From: Candidatus Cryptobacteroides intestinigallinarum
GTDB taxonomy: Bacteria; Bacteroidota; Bacteroidia; Bacteroidales; UBA932
DNA: 41,617 bases
Reading direction: 5' to 3'
Assembly (NCBI GenBank): GCA_017694785.1
Contig: JADIMK010000073.1
Location: forward strand, 1-41,617
In this document: in pieces, positions 25,910 through 33,626 of the stretch
How the letters are laid out: each line of letters begins with the position of its first letter
How positions within the stretch are numbered: position 1 is the stretch's first letter
The notes under the pieces: generated by a model
What the model saw: only the letters and a program-made list of their open reading frames with translations
Databases searched by the model: none
What the model was told of the DNA's origin: nothing
Made by a program: the position numbers and the translations under genes

Positions 25910-27535
25910 TTATCTGTCTATGTCAGGTACAACGTAGTCGAGAGTACCTCCTATCGCTATCAGGTCGGCGATCTTGGCATTCCTTGATATCGTGTCTATG
26001 CAGGATACAAGAGGCAGTCCGGTAGAGCGGAACTTGAGCCTGTACGGGTATTTGTCACCGTGGCTTTCGAGATAGACTCCGAATTCTCCGCGGCTGCCTT
26101 CAACTGCTGTGGACCAGCTTCCTTCCGGCAGCTTGATGACAGGCTTTACCTTCATCTGCCATTCTCCTTCAGGAATGTTGTCGATGAGCTGCTCAATGAT
26201 GTTGAGGCTCTGCTCTATCTCCTTGACTCTTACCATATAGCGGTCGAAGCAGTCTCCGTGGCTGAAGGTGATCTCCTTGAAGTCAACCTTGTCATACATG
26301 GCGTAAGGATGCCTCTTGCGCACATCGCAGGCCCAGCCTGAGGCCCTTCCTGTACCGCCTGTCGCGCCGAAGGATATAGCATCCTCCCTGGAAAGTACAC
26401 CGGTGCCGATCAGCCTTGTCCTGACAATCACATTCCCGGTGAATATGTCGTGGTATTCCTGAAGCTTCGGCCTCATGTACTTTATGAACTCCTTGGTCTT
26501 CCTGACGAAGTCCGGATGTATGTCGGCCTGTACTCCACCGATGGTGTTGTAGGTCTGGATGAGACGGCCTCCTGTGGTCTGCTCGAGGATATCCAGCACC
26601 TTCTCCCTGTCCCTGAAGCCAAGGAAGAATACCTCCAGGGCTCCCATGTCCTGTGAAAGGCAGGCGATGAAAAGCAGGTGTGAATCAATCCTCTGGAGCT
26701 CATCCATGATTGTACGGATGCACTTGATCCTGTCGGATACCTCAAGTCCCATGGCCTTTTCTATGCATGCGCACAGGGCATGGCGGTTCTGCATGGCACC
26801 GAGGTAGTCGAGCCTGTCGGTAAGTCCGAGGGTCTGAGGGTAGGTGAGGGATTCGCAGAGCTTCTCGATGCCCCTGTGGATATAGCCGCAGTGTACATCG
26901 ATTTTCTTTATCGTTTCTCCTTCAAGGGATACCCTGAACCTGAGCACTCCGTGGGTGGCAGGATGCTGAGGCCCTATGTTGATCACATATTCCTGGTCTT
27001 CGAAGAGGGGATGACGGCGGATGATGTAGTCTCCTGACGGAGTCATCTCGTAGCTCGGGGAGTCGTCATGAGTCTCCTCATTCTCCATGTTGAGAGGGTT
27101 GAGCGACATGTCATAGTCCTTGCGCAGAGGGTAGCCTTTCCAGTCATCCCTCAGGTAGAGCCTCCTGAGATCAGGATGCCCTACGAAGGTAATTCCGAAG
27201 AAATCGTATGCTTCCCTCTCATTGAACAGGGCTCCTTTCCAGAGGTCATGGACTGAAGGAAGGCTAGGGTTCTCCCTGTCTTCGGCAGATGTAGCCACGA
27301 CAACGTTTTCTCCAGTAGATGTATTCTCAAGGTGATAGACGCATCCGAGTCCTTCTTCTCCCCAGTCTACTCCGGTGAGGCTGCGGAGGAAATCGAATCC
27401 TTCTTCCTTCAGCTTTTCAGCCAGATGCCTGAAAGCCTGGGCAGGGATCCTGTACATGCCGTCACCTCTGCCGTCCCATACGGCCGATGGCTCGATGGCG
27501 GCAATCCTTTCTTTTATATCGGTCTTGTTCTCCAT
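25910..27535 (-). CDS. nuoCD: NADH-quinone oxidoreductase, fused subunits C and D
   Basis: The 541-residue protein joins NuoC (about residues 1-150, with NEREAYDFFGITFVGHPDLRR) to NuoD (from about 180). NuoD motifs are NIGPQHPATHGVLRF at its start, HCGYIHRGIEKLCE, RIDSHLLFIACLSQDMGAL and the C-terminal DYVVPDIDR. NuoD contributes the quinone-site His and Tyr facing NuoH. Fusion of C and D is common in Bacteroidetes and enterobacteria. The linker (about 150-175) is acidic. It is 12 bases downstream of nuoB. Confidence 0.96.
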   Translation of the reverse strand: MENKTDIKERIAAIEPSAVWDGRGDGMYRIPAQAFRHLAEKLKEEGFDFLRSLTGVDWGEEGLGCVYHLENTSTGENVVVATSAEDRENPSLPSVHDLWKGALFNEREAYDFFGITFVGHPDLRRLYLRDDWKGYPLRKDYDMSLNPLNMENEETHDDSPSYEMTPSGDYIIRRHPLFEDQEYVINIGPQHPATHGVLRFRVSLEGETIKKIDVHCGYIHRGIEKLCESLTYPQTLGLTDRLDYLGAMQNRHALCACIEKAMGLEVSDRIKCIRTIMDELQRIDSHLLFIACLSQDMGALEVFFLGFRDREKVLDILEQTTGGRLIQTYNTIGGVQADIHPDFVRKTKEFIKYMRPKLQEYHDIFTGNVIVRTRLIGTGVLSREDAISFGATGGTGRASGWACDVRKRHPYAMYDKVDFKEITFSHGDCFDRYMVRVKEIEQSLNIIEQLIDNIPEGEWQMKVKPVIKLPEGSWSTAVEGSRGEFGVYLESHGDKYPYRLKFRSTGLPLVSCIDTISRNAKIADLIAIGGTLDYVVPDIDR

Positions 27536-27547
27536 ACTGATATCGAT

Positions 27548-28198
27548 TTAAGCGAGTCCGGACTCATCATATTCCCTGAAGTCCTCGGTCTTGTTGGTGT
27601 CCTCCCTCATCTTCTTCTCATATTCCTTTTCGCTGATGCTCTTGTTGACTCCACCGAAGAATCTCTGGGCCTTGACCTTGCGCTGAAGCTGCATAAGTCC
27701 GTAGAGCATGGCTTCCGGTCTCGGAGGACATCCCGGTATGTAGACATCCACAGGGATGATCTTGTCGACTCCGTTGACAACATGGTAGGATTTCTTGAAA
27801 GGGCCTCCGCTGATGGCGCAGCCTCCTGTAGCAATCACATATTTGGGATCAGCCATCTGGTCATACAGACGTTTGAGCACAGGTGCCATCTTGTTGGTGA
27901 TAGTGCCTGCCACCATGATGAAATCGGCCTGACGTGGGGATGATCGCGCCACTTCAAACCCGAATCTGGCGAAATCGTACCTTGCGGCACCAATCGCCAT
28001 GAATTCTATACCGCAGCAGCTCGTGGCGAAGGTAAGAGGCCAGAGGCTGTTGCTGCGTCCCCATTCGATCACATCGTCCAGACATCCGATGACCACATTG
28101 GTGCCGTGGTCTCGGAGCTCCTTGAGCATCTGTTCGATATATTCGTTGTCGTTGAAATCTTCATATTTCATCGACTTGATGTTGACATTCCTTTTCAT
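27548..28198 (-). CDS. nuoB: NADH-quinone oxidoreductase subunit B
   Basis: NuoB holds cluster N2, the last iron-sulfur centre before quinone. The tandem cysteines in [12 protein letters not shown], the Cys in [10 protein letters not shown] and the Cys in [10 protein letters not shown] supply the four ligands. With ATG 28198 the protein has 216 residues, longer than many NuoB because of an N-terminal ~40-residue extension and a charged C-terminal tail. A TTG at 28207 and an ATG at 28171 are alternative starts. nuoA lies 36 bases upstream. Confidence 0.95.
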   Translation of the reverse strand: MKRNVNIKSMKYEDFNDNEYIEQMLKELRDHGTNVVIGCLDDVIEWGRSNSLWPLTFATSCCGIEFMAIGAARYDFARFGFEVARSSPRQADFIMVAGTITNKMAPVLKRLYDQMADPKYVIATGGCAISGGPFKKSYHVVNGVDKIIPVDVYIPGCPPRPEAMLYGLMQLQRKVKAQRFFGGVNKSISEKEYEKKMREDTNKTEDFREYDESGLA

Positions 28199-28234
28199 TT
28201 CATGCAATCTATAAAAACATCATTCCGGTCAGGA

Positions 28235-28585
28235 TCATTTCCATTCGAGTGCTCCCTTCTTCCATGCGTATGCAAGTCCGAGTATAAGTATCAGCAGGAA
28301 GAAAAGTACGCTGACCAGACCGAAGACACCGAGATCCTGCACTACCACTGCCCATGCGAAGAGAAATACTGTCTCCACATCGAACATGAGGAACAGGATG
28401 GCAAAAAGATAATAGCCGACCTTGAACTGCATCCAGGACCTGCCCCTTGTCGGCATTCCGCACTCGTACGGTTCACCTTTCTGGGGGTTGTAGGAGCGCG
28501 GCGCTATGGCCTTTGCAATTCCGACGGCTGCTGTCACCATGATGATGGCGATCAGGATAACCACTACCAGCAATATGAAATTCAT
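28235..28585 (-). CDS. nuoA: NADH-quinone oxidoreductase subunit A
   Basis: The first gene of the operon encodes a 116-residue membrane protein with three helices and the conserved YECGMPTRG loop, followed by QFKVGYYLFAILFLMFDVETVFLFAWA with its acidic pair. NuoA helps shape the quinone site with NuoH. No nuoE, nuoF or nuoG is present in the window. Bacteroidetes complex I normally lacks these NADH-module genes, so the natural electron donor may be ferredoxin or another protein. Confidence 0.95.
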   Translation of the reverse strand: MNFILLVVVILIAIIMVTAAVGIAKAIAPRSYNPQKGEPYECGMPTRGRSWMQFKVGYYLFAILFLMFDVETVFLFAWAVVVQDLGVFGLVSVLFFLLILILGLAYAWKKGALEWK

Positions 28586-28637
28586 AACCGTTAAAATTAA
28601 TTGTCAGACATCGTTATGTAACGTACATGACTTTATA

Positions 28638-28660
28638 CGGACATTGTTCAAATGTTCCGT
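28638..28660 (-). promoter_or_regulatory. Possible promoter/operator region of the nuo operon
   Basis: In the 116-base gap before nuoA, an imperfect palindrome (CGGACATT ... AATGTTCCG, 28638-28660) overlaps a weak minus-strand -7 box (AACATTTG at 28649-28656, one mismatch to TAnnTTTG). An operator over a promoter is plausible. No -33 box was found. Confidence 0.3.
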
Positions 28661-28701
28661 AAGGGCTTCCGGAAAGATACGGAAACCGGAGAGGAGTCTT
28701 T

Positions 28702-29106
28702 TCAGACCCGTATTCTTCCGAGGGCGAAAATATAGTAGTCGGCGAGCCGGGATGCTGGCTCTACCCTTGAAGACATCGTGCTTTCCTGAAGATGACCTGC
28801 CTTTGCAAGGTCTGTCTGGCTGCTGCCGACAGTCTGGCTCTGGCATTTTTGGCTCATCTGGCATGGCGCCTGGGCTGAGCCGGTCACAGAATATGTCTCC
28901 ATGCTGCCGTCAAAAGAAGGTACGAAAGACCTCACGGCATCCTGATTCATAAGCCCTGACAGGACCATTGATGCCGTCTCTGGGAATCCTGCGGAAAATG
29001 ATATTCTTCCTTCGCTCTTATGGGAATGTACAAGACCGGCTGTCATGCCGCCGAGAACCACGGCAATGAAAAGACAGCATAGATTGTTGCAGAACGTCCT
29101 GTACAT
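28702..29106 (-). CDS. Small exported or membrane-anchored protein, unknown
   Basis: The 134-residue product has one N-terminal hydrophobic segment (about 8-28) that may be a signal peptide or anchor. There is no clear cleavage site or lipobox. The remainder is Ser/Gln-rich with two Cys (CQMSQKCQ) and ends FALGRIRV. I recognise no family. The start at 29106 is supported by a TAnnTTTG box 27-34 bases upstream. It lies upstream of nuoA on the same strand but with a 116-base gap, so it is probably a separate unit. Confidence 0.6.
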   Translation of the reverse strand: MYRTFCNNLCCLFIAVVLGGMTAGLVHSHKSEGRISFSAGFPETASMVLSGLMNQDAVRSFVPSFDGSMETYSVTGSAQAPCQMSQKCQSQTVGSSQTDLAKAGHLQESTMSSRVEPASRLADYYIFALGRIRV

Positions 29107-29132
29107 AATTATCCCTTTCTGAAAACAGGGCG

Positions 29133-29140
29133 CAAATTTA
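29133..29140 (-). promoter_or_regulatory. -7 box for the small exported protein gene
   Basis: On the minus strand TAAATTTG fits TAnnTTTG, and GTTG (29159-29162), 18 bases upstream, is close to the TTTG -33 box. It is divergent from, and 22 bases away from, the AEC transporter -7 box. Confidence 0.55.
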
Positions 29141-29162
29141 CACAAAAAATGAAAAAATCAAC

Positions 29163-29170
29163 TATTTTTG
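29163..29170 (+). promoter_or_regulatory. -7 box for the AEC transporter gene
   Basis: TATTTTTG fits TAnnTTTG exactly and lies 21 bases before the ATG at 29192, giving a very short leader. No TTTG is found at the -33 distance. Confidence 0.5.
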
Positions 29171-29191
29171 CGTCCCTGAAATCATAAGAGC

Positions 29192-30109
29192 ATGGAAACA
29201 GTCATAATTAAGGCCTTGTCTTTTGTCCTGATAATCTTCGGGGCAGCATGGCTCAGACATGCCGGTTTCTTCCGGAAGGAGGATTTCCGCCTGATTTCAG
29301 ACCTTGTCCTCAAGGTCACGCTTCCTTGTGCCGTAATATCCAATTTCAGCAGGACGGATGTCGAGGCTTCTCTTCTTTATCTTATCCCTCTCGGAGTCCT
29401 GTGCAACCTGGTCACCATCGCAGCTGGATATTTTGCCACTCCGGCATCTGACCGGGCCAGGAGAGCCTTCAACATGATCAACCTTTCCGGCTACAACATA
29501 GGATGCTTCACAATGCCGTATATCCAGAGTTTCCTCGGACCGTCCGGAGCTATCGCCACTTGTCTTTTTGATGCAGGCAACTCACTCATGTGTACCGGCG
29601 CGACCTATCCCATGGCTGCAGCAGTGGCAGGGACAGGGGAGAAGTCAGGAGTGAAGGTATTCCTCAGGAGGATGTTCTCGTCGATCCCGATGGACACCTA
29701 TATAATAATGGTGATACTCTCTCTGCTCGGGCTGAAGCTTCCGCATATCGTGACATCCTTCACGGACACAGTAGGTGCCGCTAACAGCTTTCTTGCGATG
29801 GCGATGATAGGTGTAGGCTTTGAGATACACCTGGAGAAGGACAAGCTCCTGCATATCGGTGGCCTTCTGCTCGGCCGTTATGTAATAGCTTTTGTAATGG
29901 CACTTCTGTTCTGGTACTGTACGCCTTTCTCTGAAGGTATCAGGAAGATCCTTCTGGTCATCTCTTTTGCACCGGTTTCTGCAGTATGTGCGATCTTTAC
30001 ATCAAAATGCGGTGGAGACGTGCCGATTTCGTGTACGGTGAATTCACTTTCCATCCTGATAAGCATCGTCTGCATGAGCGTGATAATGATAGTGTTCCGG
30101 GTCTCATGA
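29192..30109 (+). CDS. AEC-family (auxin efflux carrier) transporter
   Basis: The 305-residue protein has about ten membrane helices in two halves of five, the layout of the AEC/BART superfamily. Family-like stretches include an N-terminal helix ending RHAGFFRKEDFRLISDLVLKVTLPC, the half-helix with ...LPCAVISNF, and NLSGYNIGCFTMPYIQSFLG. Bacterial members export or import small carboxylates or amino acids. The substrate cannot be told here, and no nearby metabolic gene suggests one. A small hairpin (CCCCAT/ATGGGG, 30118-30131) follows the gene. Confidence 0.85.
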   Translation: METVIIKALSFVLIIFGAAWLRHAGFFRKEDFRLISDLVLKVTLPCAVISNFSRTDVEASLLYLIPLGVLCNLVTIAAGYFATPASDRARRAFNMINLSGYNIGCFTMPYIQSFLGPSGAIATCLFDAGNSLMCTGATYPMAAAVAGTGEKSGVKVFLRRMFSSIPMDTYIIMVILSLLGLKLPHIVTSFTDTVGAANSFLAMAMIGVGFEIHLEKDKLLHIGGLLLGRYVIAFVMALLFWYCTPFSEGIRKILLVISFAPVSAVCAIFTSKCGGDVPISCTVNSLSILISIVCMSVIMIVFRVS

Positions 30110-30117
30110 GAAGATAT

Positions 30118-30131
30118 CCCCATACATGGGG
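30118..30131 (+). other. Short perfect inverted repeat after the AEC gene
   Basis: CCCCAT and ATGGGG are separated by two bases. There is no T-run after it, so it is more likely an operator or mRNA end structure than an intrinsic terminator. Confidence 0.3.
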
Positions 30132-30162
30132 ACAAAATGACCGTCACAATCCTGAATAAGCA

Positions 30163-30786
30163 ATGGAATTCATAAACATAATAGACTATATAGGTACCTT
30201 CGCCTTCGCCATAAGCGGCATCCGTCTGGCTGCCGCGAAGAACTTCGACTGGTTCGGTGCATACGTGGTGGGGTTTGTGACAGCCGTGGGCGGCGGTACC
30301 CTCAGGGATGTAATGCTTGATGTGACACCTTTCTGGATGGAGCATGTCTCATATGTCGTGATCACTGCCCTTGCCTTGCTTTTCGTCATCATATTCAGGA
30401 AATATGTCGTGCGTCTTGACAACACTTTCTTCATCTTCGATGCCGTAGGCATAGCCTTGTTTACCGTTGTGGGTGTGGAAAAGAGCATGGCAGCAGGATA
30501 TCCGATGTGGGTGAATGTCATAATGGGTACGATAACGGGTGCTGCGGGAGGAATGTTCAGGGACATATTCATCAACGAGGTGCCACTGATATTCCGCAAA
30601 GACATATATGCCATGGCCTGCCTAGCCGGTGGAATTGTCTATTACATATGCTTCTGGGCAGGGCTTCCTCCGGTCCTGACACAGATAATCGCGGCTGTGT
30701 CTGTATTTCTCATACGTGTACTTTCAGTACATTATAAAATAAGTCTGCCGTCACTCAAGAGCATTGATGACGGCAGAGAAAAGTAG
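30163..30786 (+). CDS. TRIC / UPF0126 family membrane protein
   Basis: The 207-residue protein has about seven membrane helices built from two repeats. Each repeat carries the family's glycine motif with Arg-Asp: VGGGTLRDVML (about 44-54) and GAAGGMFRDIFI (about 127-138). Prokaryotic TRIC homologues form trimeric monovalent-cation channels; UPF0126/YadS-like members have also been linked to glycine uptake. Function here is inferred. It starts 53 bases after the AEC gene and may share its transcript. Confidence 0.87.
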   Translation: MEFINIIDYIGTFAFAISGIRLAAAKNFDWFGAYVVGFVTAVGGGTLRDVMLDVTPFWMEHVSYVVITALALLFVIIFRKYVVRLDNTFFIFDAVGIALFTVVGVEKSMAAGYPMWVNVIMGTITGAAGGMFRDIFINEVPLIFRKDIYAMACLAGGIVYYICFWAGLPPVLTQIIAAVSVFLIRVLSVHYKISLPSLKSIDDGREK

Positions 30787-30801
30787 AAGTCAGGAAAATG
30801 T

Positions 30802-30825
30802 CTTTCCGGGCGTGTCCCCGGAAAG
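30802..30825. terminator. Hairpin between convergent TRIC and nitroreductase genes
   Basis: A perfect 9-bp stem (CTTTCCGGG with CCCGGAAAG) has a 6-base loop. On the minus strand it is followed within a few bases by ATTTTCC, on the plus strand by ATGACTTTC. It probably acts as a terminator in both directions, although the T-runs are short. Confidence 0.55.
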
Positions 30826-30838
30826 ATGACTTTCAGAT

Positions 30839-31501
30839 TCAGTCTACGAACTTTATCTTGGAAGTGTCGCGAGGCTTTGCTGCAGGTGTCTCGTCCGGAT
30901 ATCCGAACGCTATACATAAGAGCAGCTTGTATCCTTCAGAAAATCCGAGCTTCTCAAGATATGTTGCGGCAGCAGGATTTTCGTTTATGAATCTGACCGG
31001 TCCGCCGAGACAGCATGAACCTATGCCCATAGACCAGGCCGAGAGTATCATGTTCCCGCTCAGGAGTCCGCAGTCAACCTGTGAGAATCCGTATGAAGGG
31101 TCGTTTGCCACGAAAACGACTGTCGGTGCATTCCTGAACATGTTGACAAAGGAAGGATCCTTTGCAGCATCAGGGTAAGCCTTCACATATTCGGCTGTGA
31201 TCCCTTCGATGAATTCAGGATTGTCCACTACGCGCACTTCCCATGACTGCTTGTTCTGTCCGTTAGGGGCGTTGATGCCGCATTCGAGGACGACCTGCAT
31301 GGTGTCACGTCCGACAGCCTGGCTCTTGTACTTGCGTATGCTCCTTCGGGTCATGATATTGTCAATCACAGTCCCGGAAGCCGATACTTCTTCTTTGCAG
31401 GCATTGCCTGAACCGTTGCCGCAGCAGCCGGGAAGCATCATCCCGACGGCAAGGAAAGCGGCAGCAAAAACTGATGTTCTGATAGCTTTCATGTTCTTCA
31501 T
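30839..31501 (-). CDS. Nitroreductase-family lipoprotein
   Basis: The 220-residue protein has a lipoprotein signal peptide with lipobox LPGC (Cys26), then a nitroreductase/flavin fold. RRSIRKYKSQAVGRD is the FMN-phosphate-binding start, ECGINAPNGQNKQSWEVRVV the next FMN block, and MGIGSCCLGG with the C-terminal GYPDE region completes the site. Such enzymes reduce nitroaromatics or quinones with NAD(P)H, or act in flavin and other chemistry. A lipid-anchored, exported member is unusual because FMN and NAD(P)H are normally cytoplasmic. The -7 box lies 22 bases upstream of the start. Confidence 0.87.
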   Translation of the reverse strand: MKNMKAIRTSVFAAAFLAVGMMLPGCCGNGSGNACKEEVSASGTVIDNIMTRRSIRKYKSQAVGRDTMQVVLECGINAPNGQNKQSWEVRVVDNPEFIEGITAEYVKAYPDAAKDPSFVNMFRNAPTVVFVANDPSYGFSQVDCGLLSGNMILSAWSMGIGSCCLGGPVRFINENPAAATYLEKLGFSEGYKLLLCIAFGYPDETPAAKPRDTSKIKFVD

Positions 31502-31522
31502 TATTTAAGGTTGCAATTTATA

Positions 31523-31530
31523 CAAATTTA
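31523..31530 (-). promoter_or_regulatory. -7 box for the nitroreductase gene
   Basis: TAAATTTG on the minus strand fits TAnnTTTG and lies 22-29 bases before the start at 31501. No TTTG is seen at -33. Confidence 0.5.
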
Positions 31531-31601
31531 TGATTTTTTTATGATATCGCGGCATAAGGCCAGTCACAGGATCATAGCTGTTTCCATATAGTAATGTCAG
31601 A

Positions 31602-32294
31602 TCATTGTCTTTTCAATGAAGCTGAAGTACCAGATGCCCTTCTGATTGTAGTCGCGAGTCTCCGTGGCATCTTAGACGCCACAGAAGCCGGTGTCCTGAC
31701 CAGAGGGTTGGGAAGCACGCAGACTATCTGTGCCGCCTGTCTGAGAGTCAGATCGGACGCATGCCTTTTGAAGTACTTGAGTGAAGCAGCTTCTACTCCG
31801 AAGAGGCCTTTCCCCGTCTCGATGACATTGAGATACACCTCCATAATCCTTTCCTTGCTCCATAATAATTCTATCAGGACGGTGTAATAGGCTTCAACCC
31901 CTTTCCTGAACCATGAGTGTCCTCCGAAAGTGAAGCAGTTCTTTGCCGTCTGCTGGGATATTGTGCTGCATCCGCGGATCTTTTTTCCTCTGGACTCATG
32001 TTCCTTCATCATTTTCTTCAGTTCTTCGAAATCGAATCCATGGTGCTGCATGAAACGGCTGTCTTCAGAAGCTATCACAGCCCGGATGACATTGGGAGAA
32101 ATGTTTTCCAGGTCGGTCCATATCCTTGTGTTGCGGTAGTCCTTGTCTCCGGCATTCTGTATCGAGCGCTTCAGCATGAGAGGAGTGTATGTGACCGGCA
32201 CCCATCTGTACAGGATGACAAGAACAAGGCTCAGAACAATGAGTCCCAGAGGAATATATAGGAACAGTATTTTCAGGATTTTCTTTGCCATCAT
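31602..32294 (-). CDS. mtgA: Monofunctional peptidoglycan glycosyltransferase
   Basis: MtgA polymerises lipid II into glycan strands. The 230-residue protein has one N-terminal membrane anchor (about 9-29) and the GT51 motifs in order: VIASEDSRFMQHHGFDFEEL with catalytic Glu77, GCSTISQQTAKN, KERIMEVYLNVIETGKGLFGVEAASLKYF, and ASDLTLRQAAQIVCVLPNP. There is no transpeptidase domain. I used ATG 32294; the next codon is also ATG, and a TTG at 32306 is further upstream but too close to the -7 box at 32311-32318. It is divergent from a GH25 muramidase gene. Confidence 0.93.
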   Translation of the reverse strand: MMAKKILKILFLYIPLGLIVLSLVLVILYRWVPVTYTPLMLKRSIQNAGDKDYRNTRIWTDLENISPNVIRAVIASEDSRFMQHHGFDFEELKKMMKEHESRGKKIRGCSTISQQTAKNCFTFGGHSWFRKGVEAYYTVLIELLWSKERIMEVYLNVIETGKGLFGVEAASLKYFKRHASDLTLRQAAQIVCVLPNPLVRTPASVASKMPRRLATTIRRASGTSASLKRQ

Positions 32295-32310
32295 TTTCTG
32301 CTGCAATTCC

Positions 32311-32318
32311 CAAAGATA
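32311..32318 (-). promoter_or_regulatory. -7 box for mtgA
   Basis: TATCTTTG on the minus strand, an exact TAnnTTTG, lies 17 bases before the mtgA start. The same octamer occurs on the plus strand at 32372-32379 for the divergent muramidase gene. Confidence 0.5.
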
Positions 32319-32371
32319 GGAATTAATGGAATACAGATGACAGGGAATGTTCTTTTGAAGCTGAAAAAATG

Positions 32372-32379
32372 TATCTTTG
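32372..32379 (+). promoter_or_regulatory. -7 box for the GH25 muramidase gene
   Basis: TATCTTTG fits TAnnTTTG and places the transcript start near 32386. This supports ATG 32424 over the TTG at 32391. A TTTG at 32354-32357 is only 14 bases upstream, short for a -33 box. Confidence 0.5.
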
Positions 32380-32423
32380 CTAAATACTGATTGTTGCCGG
32401 ATTCCGGTAAAAAAGAAAATGCC

Positions 32424-33527
32424 ATGGCAGAAACACCTGAAAATAAAGAAGAAAAAGAAGAGCAGCCGCGTGCAAGGAAAGCGTCGGCAGGCACGAGGAG
32501 GACTTCTTCAGGAACAGGTGCAAGGAAGGCAACAGGGAAAACTGCAGGAAGAGCGGTCGGGAGGACATCAGGGAAAGCTGCAGGAAGAGCGGTCGGGAGG
32601 ACATCAGGGAAAGCTGACGGGAAAACGGCCGGTAGTCCCTCTGGCAGAAGGCCTGTAAGAAGACAGGTGAATGGTACTGCCAGAAAACAGGTCAAAAGTG
32701 CTTCAGGAAAGAAAAGACGTCATATCAAGCTTTATGTCTGCGCTTTTGTCTTTGTCCTGGCCATAGGCACGGCACTTTACCATGCCAACAGACTTTCCGT
32801 CGAATATTTCGGTACGCCTTTGAGCCTGGATGTGATACGCTCGCAGATCCGCGCCATGAGGAGCGGAGAACATCTGCCTGCCGGAGACTGGGTCTATGGC
32901 ATAGACATTTCACACCATCAGCTGTATGTCAACTGGGATGACCTCAAGATCTATGTCGACGAAAACGGAAGGACTGTCAGGGACAAGTCAGAAAGTGTAG
33001 CCTCTGAGGATGTGGATTTTGTCTTCATGAAAGCAACCGAAGGCGTCTCATACAGGGACGGCAAGTTCAGCACCAGATGGAAGAATGCCGGAAAGACCAC
33101 CATAAGACGTGGCGCGTATCATTTCTTCCGTCCGGGAAAGAATGTGGCAGCACAGGTCAAGAATTACATAGACCATGTCGGTCCTCTGTCCGAGAATGAC
33201 CTGCCCCCGGTCCTTGACATAGAGCAGACAGACGGATGTACTCCTGCCATCGTTAATGCAAGGGCCTTGGAGTGGCTGAAGGCTGTTGAAAGGCATTACG
33301 GCAGGACACCTATAATATATGCCAATCCTGAATTCATGAGGAATGTCCTGGATAAGGAACTGCTTTCATCATATACGATATGGGTGGCGCATTACCGTGT
33401 GGCCAGACCTTTCTGCAAAGGCTGGACTTTCTGGCAGTTCACGGACCGCGGTCATGTCGCCGGGGTAGGTGTCGGCGGCGTGGACATGAATGTCTGTCCG
33501 GCATCGGTATTCTATTCAATGCCATGA
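32424..33527 (+). CDS. Membrane-anchored GH25 muramidase with basic repetitive N-terminus
   Basis: The 367-residue protein has a cytoplasmic N-terminal tail of about 95 residues that is rich in Lys, Arg, Gly, Ala, Ser and Thr. This tail includes an exact double repeat of AAGRAVGRTSGK. A single membrane helix follows (about 104-120), then an extracytoplasmic GH25 lysozyme domain. The domain starts YGIDISHHQ (Asp161), continues VDFVFMKATEGVSYRD and RGAYHFFRPGKN, and has the catalytic DxE as Asp265-Glu267 in PVLDIEQ. GH25 enzymes cut the MurNAc-GlcNAc bond. The basic tail looks like histone-H1-type DNA- or membrane-binding tails and is not needed for catalysis. Divergent from mtgA. Confidence 0.9.
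   Translation: MAETPENKEEKEEQPRARKASAGTRRTSSGTGARKATGKTAGRAVGRTSGKAAGRAVGRTSGKADGKTAGSPSGRRPVRRQVNGTARKQVKSASGKKRRHIKLYVCAFVFVLAIGTALYHANRLSVEYFGTPLSLDVIRSQIRAMRSGEHLPAGDWVYGIDISHHQLYVNWDDLKIYVDENGRTVRDKSESVASEDVDFVFMKATEGVSYRDGKFSTRWKNAGKTTIRRGAYHFFRPGKNVAAQVKNYIDHVGPLSENDLPPVLDIEQTDGCTPAIVNARALEWLKAVERHYGRTPIIYANPEFMRNVLDKELLSSYTIWVAHYRVARPFCKGWTFWQFTDRGHVAGVGVGGVDMNVCPASVFYSMP
32542..32613 (+). repeat. Two perfect 36-bp tandem repeats
   Basis: Units 32542-32577 and 32578-32613 are identical and encode 12 residues each in the basic tail of the muramidase. Partial copies lie on both sides (GKTAGR-like before, GKADGK after). Copy number can change without frameshift. Confidence 0.9.
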
Positions 33528-33626
33528 CCCGTCAATTATGCCAAGACCAAGCACATGATGCCATTGCATAGACATATGACATTGCATCGCATCATGGAAT
33601 TGACTTTAGAGGAAGAAAAGTGACAG

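Noticed and set aside
30751..30776. CTGCCGTCA/TGACGGCAG hairpin at the end of the TRIC gene as a terminator
   Set aside because: It lies within the coding sequence and has no T-run; the hairpin at 30802-30825 is a better candidate.
33550..33600. Inverted repeat before the exonuclease gene as a terminator
   Set aside because: The arms (CATGATGC and GCATCATG) are 8 bp but the loop is long and imperfect and there is no T-run.
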